This document shows positions 56,543 to 64,000 of a stretch of 64,000 nucleotides of DNA, in pieces (within the stretch, counting starts at the first letter, position 1; each line of letters opens with the position of its first letter). The position numbers were made by a program, and so were the translations under genes. The notes beneath the pieces are model-generated. The model searched no databases and had not been told where the DNA came from. It worked only from the letters and a program-made list of their open reading frames with translations. The DNA is taken from assembly GCF_000969445.1 (NCBI RefSeq), contig NZ_JZEY01000054.1, positions 496,001-560,000 of the forward strand, in the 5' to 3' direction. The DNA comes from Devosia chinhatensis (GTDB lineage: Bacteria; Pseudomonadota; Alphaproteobacteria; Rhizobiales; Devosiaceae).

Positions 56543-57616
56543 TCACTTCGCCCTCGGGTCGAGGATGCGGTAGAGTACGTCCGAAACCTTGTTGATGACG
56601 ATGAACACGGCGCCGATCACCAGGGTGGAGCCGAGCACGGCGTTCATGTCGGCATTGAGCAAGGCCGTGGTGAGGTAATTGCCGATGCCGGGCCAGGAGA
56701 AAACGGTCTCGATCATCACCGAGCCCTCGAGCAGGCCGGCATAGGACAGGCCGATAACCGTGATCAGCGGCACGCGGATCGGATTGAAGGCGTGTCGCCA
56801 GATAACGACGCGTTCCGGAACGCCCTTGACCCGGGCAGTGGTGACGAATTCCTGGCTGAGCTGATCGAGCATGAAGCTGCGGGTCATGCGGGCAATATAG
56901 GCAAGGCTGAAAAAGCCCAGGACCGATGCCGGCAGGATGATGTGGCTGACGGCATTCCAGAAGATGTCGATCTCTCCGCGCAGCAGGGAGTCGATGAGGA
57001 TCATGCCAGTCACCGGCTGCACGAGGCCGTCGTAGAAGATGTCGAGCCTGCCCGGCCCGCCGACCCAGCGCAATCGGGCATAGAAGAGCGCGAGGCCCAC
57101 CAGTCCCAACCAGAAGGCGGGAACCGAATAGCCCAGAAGGCCGATGACGCGGATCACCTGATCGAGCCAGGAACCTTGATTGGCAGCAGCGGTGACGCCA
57201 AGCGGCACGCCAAGGGCGACCCCGATCAGGATGCCCAGCGTGGCCATTTCGAAGGTCGCGGGAAAAAAGCGCGACAAATCCTCGGCGACAAGGCGGCCGG
57301 TCGAGACCGAGCGGCCGAGATCGCCGGTGAAGACATTGCCCACATAGGAAAAGAACTGCTGCCAGAGAGGCCGGTCGAGCCCCATGGCGATGCGGGCGGC
57401 CTCATATTGTGCCTGCGTGGCACGGTCGCCAACGACAGACAGCACGGGATCGATGGGAATGACCCGGCCGATGAAGAAGGTGATGGCCAGAAGGCCGAGA
57501 AAGGTGAGGAAAAGGGTGAGGGCAAAGCCGCCGATTGTCATCGCAGTCCGGCCCAGGCGCTTGTTTCGCAAGCTGGGCGCCAAGGGCGGCGGGGCGGATT
57601 GCTGATCTATCGCCAC
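56543..57616 (-). CDS. ABC permease, peptide type (DppB-like), third importer
   Basis: Inner-membrane permease of 357 residues, somewhat longer than usual because of an N-terminal cytoplasmic tail of about 30 residues. DppB features: IGRVIPIDPVLSVVGD, TRSFMLDQLSQEFVTTARVKG and DVLYRILDPRAK. It is the first gene of the minus-strand transcript and is divergent from the regulator/binding-protein pair. Confidence 0.9.
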   Translation of the reverse strand: MAIDQQSAPPPLAPSLRNKRLGRTAMTIGGFALTLFLTFLGLLAITFFIGRVIPIDPVLSVVGDRATQAQYEAARIAMGLDRPLWQQFFSYVGNVFTGDLGRSVSTGRLVAEDLSRFFPATFEMATLGILIGVALGVPLGVTAAANQGSWLDQVIRVIGLLGYSVPAFWLGLVGLALFYARLRWVGGPGRLDIFYDGLVQPVTGMILIDSLLRGEIDIFWNAVSHIILPASVLGFFSLAYIARMTRSFMLDQLSQEFVTTARVKGVPERVVIWRHAFNPIRVPLITVIGLSYAGLLEGSVMIETVFSWPGIGNYLTTALLNADMNAVLGSTLVIGAVFIVINKVSDVLYRILDPRAK

Positions 57617-57742
57617 TCAAAATTCCTCTTGAAGAACAGGGGTTTGGTACCGCCAGCTGCAATCGCTGGCCAGTCGCGCAACCTTCACATTTCGCTTTCA
57701 CCATACAAGAAACTTTGCTTATATCAAAAAAATTTTGGTGGG
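57617..57742. promoter_or_regulatory. Divergent promoter region of third peptide-type importer
   Basis: 126 bases between the DppB-like gene (minus) and the XRE-cupin gene (plus). A/T-rich from 57710 (CTTTGCTTATATC then an A run and TTTT). TTTG-cttatat-CAAA (57714-57728) is a weak inverted repeat that could be the regulator site. Confidence 0.35.
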
Positions 57743-58417
57743 ATGGGCATGGCAGAAGCGGCTGTGAAGAAGGAAGAGGGGCATCCCAAAGTGGGTGCGC
57801 TGATCCGTGCGCGCCGCCGTCAGCAGCAGATGACGCTGATGGAGCTGGGCGAGGCCGCCGCCGTATCAGTGGGGTATCTGAGCCAGGTGGAGCGCGATCA
57901 TGCGACGCCATCTTTGGGAACGCTTGCACAGATCGCCAAGGCGCTCGGCGTTTCCATCGACTATTTCGTTGCAGCGCCTGCGACGCATAATGCCCTGACC
58001 CGGCAAGGAGAGCGCAATCGCTTCTCGCTCGATGGCTCTTCCATCGTCTATGAACGCTTGGGTGCGGACTTTCCCGGCAATCAGCTCTCAAGTTTCCTCA
58101 TGACCGTGCCGCCGGGCTATCGCTCCGAGACGGTGGCACATGAGGGCGAGGAAATCCTCTTCATACTCGAAGGCGCGATCACGCAGCGCCTCGATGGCGA
58201 GGAAATGGTGATGAGTGCCGGCGACAGCCTGCATTTCCGCGGCAACCGTCCCCATTCCTGGTCAAACCATACCAATGAGCCTGCCCGTCTGTTGTGGACG
58301 GGCACGCTTGCTCTCTTTCGCTCCACGGCAAGGCCGCGCCCGGCCGTGGCGAAACCCAAAGCCGGCGTCAACAAGCCGGTCCGGAAAAAAGTCACCCCCA
58401 AGGAGAAACGCTCATGA
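57743..58417 (+). CDS. XRE-family regulator with cupin domain
   Basis: Regulator of 224 residues. N-terminal XRE helix-turn-helix at about 18-72 (MTLMELGEAAAVSVGYLSQVE, PSLGTLAQIAKALGVSIDYF), C-terminal cupin at about 135-200 (HEGEEILFILEGAITQRLDGE, GDSLHFRGNRPHSWSN). A basic tail rich in Lys, Pro and Arg follows. Such proteins commonly control amino-acid, polyamine or peptide use. The start may instead be at 57749. Its stop overlaps the binding-protein start by 4 bases, so regulator and binding protein are made together. Confidence 0.87.
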   Translation: MGMAEAAVKKEEGHPKVGALIRARRRQQQMTLMELGEAAAVSVGYLSQVERDHATPSLGTLAQIAKALGVSIDYFVAAPATHNALTRQGERNRFSLDGSSIVYERLGADFPGNQLSSFLMTVPPGYRSETVAHEGEEILFILEGAITQRLDGEEMVMSAGDSLHFRGNRPHSWSNHTNEPARLLWTGTLALFRSTARPRPAVAKPKAGVNKPVRKKVTPKEKRS

Positions 58418-60000
58418 AGCTGTTCCGCGCTGCCCTTCTGGCTTCCGCGCTCGCCCTGCCGCTTGCGGCCGGCGCCGCCTATGCCGCAACCCCGGCCGAC
58501 GCTCTGGTCATCGCCCAGAACATCGACGATATCGTCGCGCTCGATCCCGCCCAGGCCTATGAATTCTCGGCCGGCGAAATCAACGCCAACCTCTACGACA
58601 AGCTCGTCCAGTACGATGCCGAGGACACCACGGTGCTGGCACCGGGCCTCGCTTCGGAATGGGTGGCCGACGAAGAGGCCAAGACGCTGACCTTCACCAT
58701 GCGTGAGGGCGCAACCTTTGCGTCGGGCAACCCGGTGCGCGCCGAAGACGTGCAGTTCTCGTTCACCCGCGTGGTCACGCTGAACCTGACCCCGGCCTTC
58801 ATCCTGACCCAGCTGGGCTGGACCCCCGAGAACATCGGCGAGATGGTCACGGTCGACGGCAACACGGTCACCGTCAAGTGGACCGGCGACTTCGCTTCGG
58901 CATTCGTGCTGAACGTGCTGGCCGCACGCCCCGGCGCCATCGTCGACGAAGTCCTCGTCATGCAGAACGAGGTCGACGGCGACATGGGCAATGCCTGGCT
59001 CAACACCAATTCGGCCGGCTCCGGCCCGTTTGTGCTGACCGATTACCGTCCGGCCGAACTGGTGCGTCTGACCGCCAACGAAACCTACTGGAACGGTGCG
59101 CCGGCGATGAAGCAGGTGCTGATCCGTCACGTCGCCGAAGCCGCCACACAGCAGCTGCTGCTGACCTCGGGCGATGTGGACATCGCCAAGAACCTGACCC
59201 CCGACCAGATCAGTGGCCTAGGTGACAGCGTCAAGGTCGAAACCTTCCCGCAGGCTGCCGTGCACTTCCTCTCGTTCAACCAGAAGACCGAGAGCCTGAC
59301 CCCCCCGGCCGTGTGGGAAGCCGCACGTTACCTCGTCGATTATGACGGGATGACCGAGACCTTCCTCAAGGGCCAGATGGAAAAGCACCAGGCCTTCTGG
59401 CCCAAGGGCTTCCCGGGCTCCTATGACGAGACACCGTTCAGCTATGACGTGGAAAAGGCCAAGCAGATCCTGGCCGATGCCGGCGTTGAGACCCCGATCA
59501 ACGTCACGCTCGACGTGATCAACTCGGCCCCCTTCACTGATATCGCCCAGTCGCTGCAGGCCGGTTTCTCCGAGGCCGGCATCAACTTCGAGATCCTGCC
59601 GGGCACCGGTGCCCAGGTGATCACGAAATACCGTGAGCGCACCCACCAGGCCATGCTGCTCTATTGGGGCCCCGACTTCATGGACCCGCATTCGAACGCC
59701 AAGGCCTTCGCGTACAATTCCAACAATGCGGATGATAACTACACCGCCACCACGACCTGGCGGAATGCCTGGGCCGTGCCGCAGGAAATGAACGACGAGG
59801 TCAATGCCGCCCTGGCCGAAGCCGACCAGAACGTGCGCAACGAAATGTATGTCGACCTGCAGCAGAAGGTTCAGGCCGAAAGCCCGATCGTGATCATGTT
59901 CCAGGCCGCCCTGCAGATCGGCATGGCCAACAATGTCGACGGCTATGTGAACGGGTCCAATTCGGACTTCGTCTACTACCGTCTTGTGACCAAGAACTAA
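58414..60000 (+). CDS. Family 5 substrate-binding protein, third peptide-type importer
   Basis: Periplasmic binding protein of 528 residues. Signal peptide MKLFRAALLASALALPLAAG, cleavage after AYA. SBP_bac_5 features: DDIVALDPAQAYEFSAGEIN, TFTMREGATFASGNPVRAEDVQF, WEAARYLVDYDGM. It is coded opposite to its permease and ATPase genes. The M24 peptidase gene downstream suggests a peptide substrate, possibly proline-containing; this is inference. Confidence 0.9.
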   Translation: MKLFRAALLASALALPLAAGAAYAATPADALVIAQNIDDIVALDPAQAYEFSAGEINANLYDKLVQYDAEDTTVLAPGLASEWVADEEAKTLTFTMREGATFASGNPVRAEDVQFSFTRVVTLNLTPAFILTQLGWTPENIGEMVTVDGNTVTVKWTGDFASAFVLNVLAARPGAIVDEVLVMQNEVDGDMGNAWLNTNSAGSGPFVLTDYRPAELVRLTANETYWNGAPAMKQVLIRHVAEAATQQLLLTSGDVDIAKNLTPDQISGLGDSVKVETFPQAAVHFLSFNQKTESLTPPAVWEAARYLVDYDGMTETFLKGQMEKHQAFWPKGFPGSYDETPFSYDVEKAKQILADAGVETPINVTLDVINSAPFTDIAQSLQAGFSEAGINFEILPGTGAQVITKYRERTHQAMLLYWGPDFMDPHSNAKAFAYNSNNADDNYTATTTWRNAWAVPQEMNDEVNAALAEADQNVRNEMYVDLQQKVQAESPIVIMFQAALQIGMANNVDGYVNGSNSDFVYYRLVTKN

Positions 60001-60050
60001 GCGTTCAGGTCCTTCAGATACGGCGGCCACGTTCCCTCGGGTCGCCGTTA

Positions 60051-60086
60051 GCGGGGCCGGACACTCCTCCTCCCGTCCGGCCCCGC
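60051..60086 (+). terminator. Strong hairpin after third family 5 binding-protein gene
   Basis: Perfect 12-base arms GCGGGGCCGGAC and GTCCGGCCCCGC with a 12-base loop, followed by CTCCTTTGG. It lies 50 bases after the binding-protein stop and 84 bases before the peptidase start. It may terminate or attenuate. Confidence 0.65.
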
Positions 60087-60170
60087 CTCCTTTGGCCTCT
60101 CATCCCAGCTCTTCAGCCGAAGCGTTGCGGTGAGAGGCAATCCCTTGAATAAAATCCGCGAGAAATTGGC

Positions 60171-61271
60171 ATGAACCCGACCTTGACCGCCCGTATGGAA
60201 AAGCTGCGCACCCGCATGGCGGAGACCGGAACGGACCTCGTGGTCATCGGGCCATCGAGCCATATGCGGTATCTGGTCGATCTCTCCCCCCATGGCGACG
60301 AACGACCGGTTCTGCTGCTGGTGAGCCAGACCTATGCAGGACTTCTGATGCCCGCGCTCAACGTGGATTCCTCGCGCCAGCACACGGACCTGCCCTTCTT
60401 TCCATGGGCGGACGCCGAGGGCCCGGATGCCGCGCTGGCGCAGCTGATCGCGGCAACGGGAATTTCCCCGATCGCCCCCTCCATCGTGCTCGACGAAACC
60501 ATGCGTGCCGATTTTGCCCTGCTGGTTCTCGACGCGCTGCCGGGCGCCAAGCGCCGCTTCACCAATGACACTGTGGGCTATCTGCGCTCGCGCAAGGACG
60601 AAGCCGAGTACGCGCTGCTCAAGGCCTCCCATATTCTCAATGACGGGGCGATGAAAGCCGGCTTTGCGGCGCTCCGCGACGGCATTACCGAACTCGGCGT
60701 GGCCGAGGTGATCGCGAACTTCTACAAGGCGAATGGCGCGACGACGCAATTCATCTCGGTCTGCTTCGGACCCAATGGCGCCTTCCCGCATCACCATACC
60801 GGCGATACCCCGCTCAAGAGCGGCGATGCCGTACTGATCGATATCGGCGGCCGCATCGGCGGCTATCCCTCCGACATGACCCGCATTGGCTATTTCGGTT
60901 CCAAGCCCGAGGGCTTTGACGAAATCCACGACATCCTGGACCGCGCGGTGGAGGCGGCCATCGCGGCCTCGGTTCCCGGCGCCAAGGCCAAGGATGTCGA
61001 CAAGGCGGCGCGCGATGTGATCGCGGCGGCCGGCTATGGCGAGTTCTTCCTGCACCGCACCGGGCATGGCCTGGGCATCGATGTGCATGAAGCGCCCTAT
61101 ATCACCGGCACCAGCGAGACCGTTCTCGACGAAGGCATGGTATTTTCCATCGAGCCAGGCATCTATCTGCAGGGACGGTTCGGCCAGCGGCTGGAGGAGA
61201 TCGTAATGATCCGCAACGGCAAGCCGGAAATCTTTTCCGACATGCCGCGCGATGCGGTCGTCACGGGGTAA
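60171..61271 (+). CDS. M24-family aminopeptidase (Xaa-Pro peptidase-like)
   Basis: Cytoplasmic di-metal peptidase of 366 residues: creatinase-like N-domain (1-130) and pita-bread domain. All five metal ligands are present: Asp224 (LIDIGG), Asp235 (SDMTR), His299 (TGHGLG), Glu328 (SIEPG) and Glu342 (RLEEI). It probably splits Xaa-Pro peptides brought in by the importer encoded just upstream. It overlaps the GNAT gene by one base (TAATG). Confidence 0.88.
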   Translation: MNPTLTARMEKLRTRMAETGTDLVVIGPSSHMRYLVDLSPHGDERPVLLLVSQTYAGLLMPALNVDSSRQHTDLPFFPWADAEGPDAALAQLIAATGISPIAPSIVLDETMRADFALLVLDALPGAKRRFTNDTVGYLRSRKDEAEYALLKASHILNDGAMKAGFAALRDGITELGVAEVIANFYKANGATTQFISVCFGPNGAFPHHHTGDTPLKSGDAVLIDIGGRIGGYPSDMTRIGYFGSKPEGFDEIHDILDRAVEAAIAASVPGAKAKDVDKAARDVIAAAGYGEFFLHRTGHGLGIDVHEAPYITGTSETVLDEGMVFSIEPGIYLQGRFGQRLEEIVMIRNGKPEIFSDMPRDAVVTG

Positions 61272-61798
61272 TGGTTCCGGTTCTCGACACCGAGCGACTG
61301 GTCCTGCGTGGTCACCAAACAGATGACCACGCTGCCTGTTCGGCTCTGTGGGGCCACCCGGACGTGACCCGATATATCGGTGGGCGCCCCAGTACGCCCG
61401 AAGAAGTCTGGTCGCGCATCCTGCGCTATTCCGGGCACTGGCAGCTGCTTGGCTTCGGCTATTTTGCCGTCATCGAAAAGCAGTCGGGCCAGCTTATCGG
61501 CGAGGCTGGGCTGGCCGATTTCCGACGCGACCTGGACCCTGGACTCGATGTGCCCGAAGCCGGATGGGTGTTCGATCCGGCCTGGCAGGGCAGGGGCCTG
61601 GCCCAGGAAGCGATGAAGGCGGTTCTCGCCTGGGCCGCGGCCAAGGCAATGGACCGCTCTGCCTGTCTCATCGACCCGGAAAATGCGCCCTCCCTGGCCT
61701 TGGCAGCGCGACTGGGTTTCGGCTCCACGGAAAAGCGCGCCTGTCACGGTCGCACCTCGCTGGTGCTGTGGCGCGATGGCAGCGTTCGAGGGCCTTGA
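61271..61798 (+). CDS. GNAT-family N-acetyltransferase (RimJ/RimL type)
   Basis: Acetyl-CoA-dependent acetyltransferase of 175 residues. N-terminal TERLVLRG, acetyl-CoA loop WQGRGLAQEA near residue 110, NAPSLALAARLGF near 140. The substrate is not predictable. It is coupled to the M24 peptidase gene by a one-base overlap, so it may modify a product of peptide breakdown. Confidence 0.82.
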   Translation: MVPVLDTERLVLRGHQTDDHAACSALWGHPDVTRYIGGRPSTPEEVWSRILRYSGHWQLLGFGYFAVIEKQSGQLIGEAGLADFRRDLDPGLDVPEAGWVFDPAWQGRGLAQEAMKAVLAWAAAKAMDRSACLIDPENAPSLALAARLGFGSTEKRACHGRTSLVLWRDGSVRGP

Positions 61799-61849
61799 CC
61801 TTCCCATATGTCAGGGCTGCATAAGATTGCACACACGAAGGAGCCCTCC

Positions 61850-62212
61850 ATGAAACACGCTGTGCCGACAGTCCTTTTTCTCGCCCTTTGCCTGCCTGTC
61901 GCAGCCCAGGACCATTCCGGACATGGAGGTCACGACCACGCCGCAATGATGGCCGGCAGTGCCGCCACGCAGGCATTCAAGCAGGCCAATATGCGCATGC
62001 ATGCCGAGATGGACATCGACTTTACGGGAAATGCCGATGTCGACTTCATCGCCGGCATGATCCCCCATCACCAGGGCGCCGTGGACATGGCCCGGATCAT
62101 CCTCGAACATGGAAGCGACCCGGAAGTGCTGGCCCTGGCGCAATCGATCATCCAGTCGCAGGAAGCCGAGATTGCGTGGATGAAGGACTGGCTGGCCAAA
62201 AACGGCCGATAG
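61850..62212 (+). CDS. DUF305-family exported protein
   Basis: Small exported protein of 120 residues. Signal peptide of about 20 residues (MKHAVPTVLFLALCLPVAAQ), then a His-rich stretch DHSGHGGHDH, then the DUF305 motif MIPHHQGAVDMA (His73, His74). A ferritin-like helical fold and metal binding are suggested for the family; the function is not established. RBS AAGGAG supports the start at 61850. It may be a separate transcription unit, 51 bases after the GNAT gene. Confidence 0.83.
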   Translation: MKHAVPTVLFLALCLPVAAQDHSGHGGHDHAAMMAGSAATQAFKQANMRMHAEMDIDFTGNADVDFIAGMIPHHQGAVDMARIILEHGSDPEVLALAQSIIQSQEAEIAWMKDWLAKNGR

Positions 62213-62219
62213 AGCTGGA

Positions 62220-63326
62220 TTAGGTGCCGGGCCGCGAAACTGAATTGCGCACGATCAGCTCCGCACGCAACAGGACCTGGCGCGATTTCGGTGTTTCCCC
62301 CGCCAGCATGCCGAGCAGCAATTCCATCGCCGCTTCGCCGATCCGGTGACGGGGCTGCTTCATCGTGGTCAGCGAGGGGCTGACGAAACTGGCGAACGAA
62401 ATGTCGTCGAAACCCATGATCGAAAAACGCTGGGGCAAGTCGTAACGGCGAGCATTGAGCGCGATTATGACGCCCAGCGCCGTTGCGTCGTTGACGCAGA
62501 AGAAGGCCGTGGGCAGCGCATCGCGCACGAACATCAATTCGGCTGCGGCACGACCGCTTTCGGTCGTGCCATCGCCATCGATGATGAGGCGCGGATCGAT
62601 GGCGATGCCAGCACCCTCGAGCGCGGCGCGATAGCCAAGTTCGCGCAACCGATTGATTTCGCGGCTGGTGGAGCGGCCGATAAAGGCGATGCGGCGATGA
62701 CCCTGCGAGATCAGGTGTTCGGCGGCGATGCGGGCACCCTCGAAATTGTCTACGCCCACGAAGGGAATATCCTGCCCGGTGACCGGTTCGTTGACGGCCA
62801 CCATGGGCGGCAGGCGAACCTCTCCCTGATCCTGGCCGAACCCGAAGGGCAGGTGGCCGGTAAACAGGATCAGCCCATCGGCCTGGTTTGACGAGATAAA
62901 GCGCAGGTAGTCGGTTTCGCGGCTGGGGTCGTTCTGCGTATTGCCGATGAGCAGGCCATAGCCGCGCTTGCTGGCCTCGGTTTCGAGCCCGACAAGGATA
63001 TTGGAAAAGTTCGGATCGCCCACATCTGGGGCGAGAATGAGAATCATGTTGGATCGCCGCATGCGCAGCGAACGGGCCATGGCATTGGTGGTATAGCCGG
63101 TGCGGGCTATGGCTTCGGTGACGCGCTTGCGGGTGGCGTCGGCGACCTTGGTCGGCTCGTTGATGGCACGGCTGACCGTGGCGATGGACACGCCGGCCAT
63201 GGTCGCAACATCTTCGATCGTCGCCAGCTTTTGCTGCTGCAATTGGGTCGCTCCACCCTCAACGCACTTGGCGAAAGCCCTGTGCGCCCCTGCCTTTAGC
63301 AGATGTCGCATCCTCCGCCACGACAT
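62220..63326 (-). CDS. LacI-family regulator, divergent from ribose-type importer
   Basis: Regulator of up to 368 residues. LacI helix-turn-helix (TIEDVATMAGVSIATVSRAIN) starts near residue 36 of the longest form, leaving an unusually long N-terminal tail. A shorter start is plausible: a TTG codon at 63242 with GAGGGTGGAG upstream would begin just before the helix-turn-helix. The sugar domain is complete (ILILAPDVGDPNFSNIL, FIGRSTSREINRL, VNDATALGV). It probably regulates the RbsA-like operon through the boxes at 63356-63390. Confidence 0.85.
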   Translation of the reverse strand: MSWRRMRHLLKAGAHRAFAKCVEGGATQLQQQKLATIEDVATMAGVSIATVSRAINEPTKVADATRKRVTEAIARTGYTTNAMARSLRMRRSNMILILAPDVGDPNFSNILVGLETEASKRGYGLLIGNTQNDPSRETDYLRFISSNQADGLILFTGHLPFGFGQDQGEVRLPPMVAVNEPVTGQDIPFVGVDNFEGARIAAEHLISQGHRRIAFIGRSTSREINRLRELGYRAALEGAGIAIDPRLIIDGDGTTESGRAAAELMFVRDALPTAFFCVNDATALGVIIALNARRYDLPQRFSIMGFDDISFASFVSPSLTTMKQPRHRIGEAAMELLLGMLAGETPKSRQVLLRAELIVRNSVSRPGT

Positions 63327-63355
63327 TCCCCCAGGCTCTTACACTTATGCCTCTG

Positions 63356-63390
63356 TGTAAACCTTTACATCAATCATGAAAACCTTTACA
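63356..63390. promoter_or_regulatory. Tandem operator-like boxes before RbsA-like gene
   Basis: Palindrome TGTAAA-CC-TTTACA (63356-63369). The 14-base stretch AAACCTTTACATCA is repeated at 63359-63372 and 63380-63393, exactly 21 bases apart, two helical turns. Its position between the LacI and importer genes fits cooperative binding of two repressor dimers. Confidence 0.6.
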
Positions 63391-63449
63391 TCATCTCGAG
63401 AGCGAAGAGCTGCACAGCAAGTGCGCCGCGCTCGGGGGAGGGCTGAAGC

Positions 63450-64000
63450 ATGAGCGATACGCACGACGCGACCAGAGCGCCGATCTTGTCGGCTCATCGC
63501 ATCTCAAAGTCCTTCGGCGAAATCCCCGTGCTGTTCAGCATCGATTTCGACATCAAGCCGGGTGAGGTTCACGCCATTATCGGCGAGAATGGCGCGGGCA
63601 AATCCACCCTGATCAAGATTTTGTCCGGCATCGAACAGCCGACATCCGGCACGATTACCTATGACGGCCAGACCGTGGTGCTGCCACCGGACGGCAAGGC
63701 CGAAGCCATGGGCATCGTCCTCATTCATCAGGAACTGAACCTGGCCGAGCACCTGACGGTGGCCGATTCCATCTTTCTGGGGCGCGAGCTGCGGCAGGGG
63801 CCGTTTCTCAAGGTGAGTGAAATGCGCCGCCGTGCCGCTGAGGTGATGGAAACGCTGCATGTACATGTCGATCCTGATGCGCGCATTTCGAGCCTGTCGG
63901 TTGCCGACAAGCAGATGGTGGAAATCGCCAAGGCGATAAGCCGCGATGCGCGCGTGCTGATCATGGACGAGCCCACCGCAGTCCTGTCGGTGGGTGAGAC
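63450..64000 (+). CDS. Ribose-type sugar importer ATPase (RbsA-like), N-terminal part
   Basis: First 183 residues of a double-domain sugar ATPase; the rest is beyond the window. Walker A GENGAGKST, VLIHQELNLAEHLTVADSIFLG, LSVADKQMVEIAKAI signature, LIMDEPTAVLS. The start at 63450 follows GGGGGAGGG. It is the only sign of an eighth ABC importer, whose remaining genes should follow to the right. Confidence 0.88.
   Translation, partial: MSDTHDATRAPILSAHRISKSFGEIPVLFSIDFDIKPGEVHAIIGENGAGKSTLIKILSGIEQPTSGTITYDGQTVVLPPDGKAEAMGIVLIHQELNLAEHLTVADSIFLGRELRQGPFLKVSEMRRRAAEVMETLHVHVDPDARISSLSVADKQMVEIAKAISRDARVLIMDEPTAVLSVGE

Overview
The window is GC-rich DNA from an alphaproteobacterium, most likely a Hyphomicrobiales genome of the Devosia kind. 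That placement is an inference. It rests on the oxygen-dependent cobFGHIJLM gene set, the ugpBAECQ order, the many ABC importers and the codon usage. No RNA gene, insertion sequence, prophage or CRISPR array was seen. About 95% of the window is coding.

The dominant theme is uptake. Seven complete ABC importers and the start of an eighth lie in 64 kb, and most sit beside their own regulator and a matching enzyme. From left to right: (1) 1-5.7 kb, a BMP-type nucleoside importer followed by a cytosine deaminase (codA), all on the minus strand. (2) 5.9-11.6 kb, ugpBAECQ for glycerophosphodiesters, ending in a DeoR/GlpR-type regulator gene. (3) 11.9-19.1 kb, a family 5 (peptide-type) importer with a class V aminotransferase and a GntR/FCD regulator. 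(4) 19.4-22.4 kb, an AceE/MdeB-like 2-oxoacid dehydrogenase E1 gene divergent from an Lrp-type regulator. (5) 22.4-31.3 kb, a LacI regulator divergent from a sugar importer operon that contains a GH38 alpha-mannosidase. (6) 31.4-38.7 kb, a second LacI-linked sugar importer with a dehydrogenase and a sugar isomerase-like protein. (7) 38.7-46.6 kb, a second peptide-type importer with a fused permease-ATPase, a GntR regulator and an M42 peptidase, divergent from a DUF1028 gene. (8) 46.6-53.4 kb, the cobalamin operon cobF-G-H-I-J-L-M, without cobK, followed by a short-chain dehydrogenase. (9) 53.4-62.2 kb, a third peptide-type importer split over two divergent transcripts, with an XRE-cupin regulator, a GAF protein, an M24 peptidase, a GNAT acetyltransferase and a DUF305 protein. 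(10) 62.2-64 kb, a LacI regulator divergent from the start of an RbsA-like ATPase gene.

Two patterns stand out. First, each of the seven substrate-binding-protein genes is followed within about 160 bases by an RNA hairpin, usually before the permease or ATPase genes. This fits a shared way of making more binding protein than membrane complex. Second, several regulator genes have a matching operator-like palindrome in front of the importer they sit with. Examples are a GlpR-like box before ugpB, two TGCAACGWTGCA sites before the mannoside operon, two 16-base mirror-image palindromes over divergent promoters at 45.85-45.89 kb, and a tandem repeat 21 bases apart at 63.36 kb.
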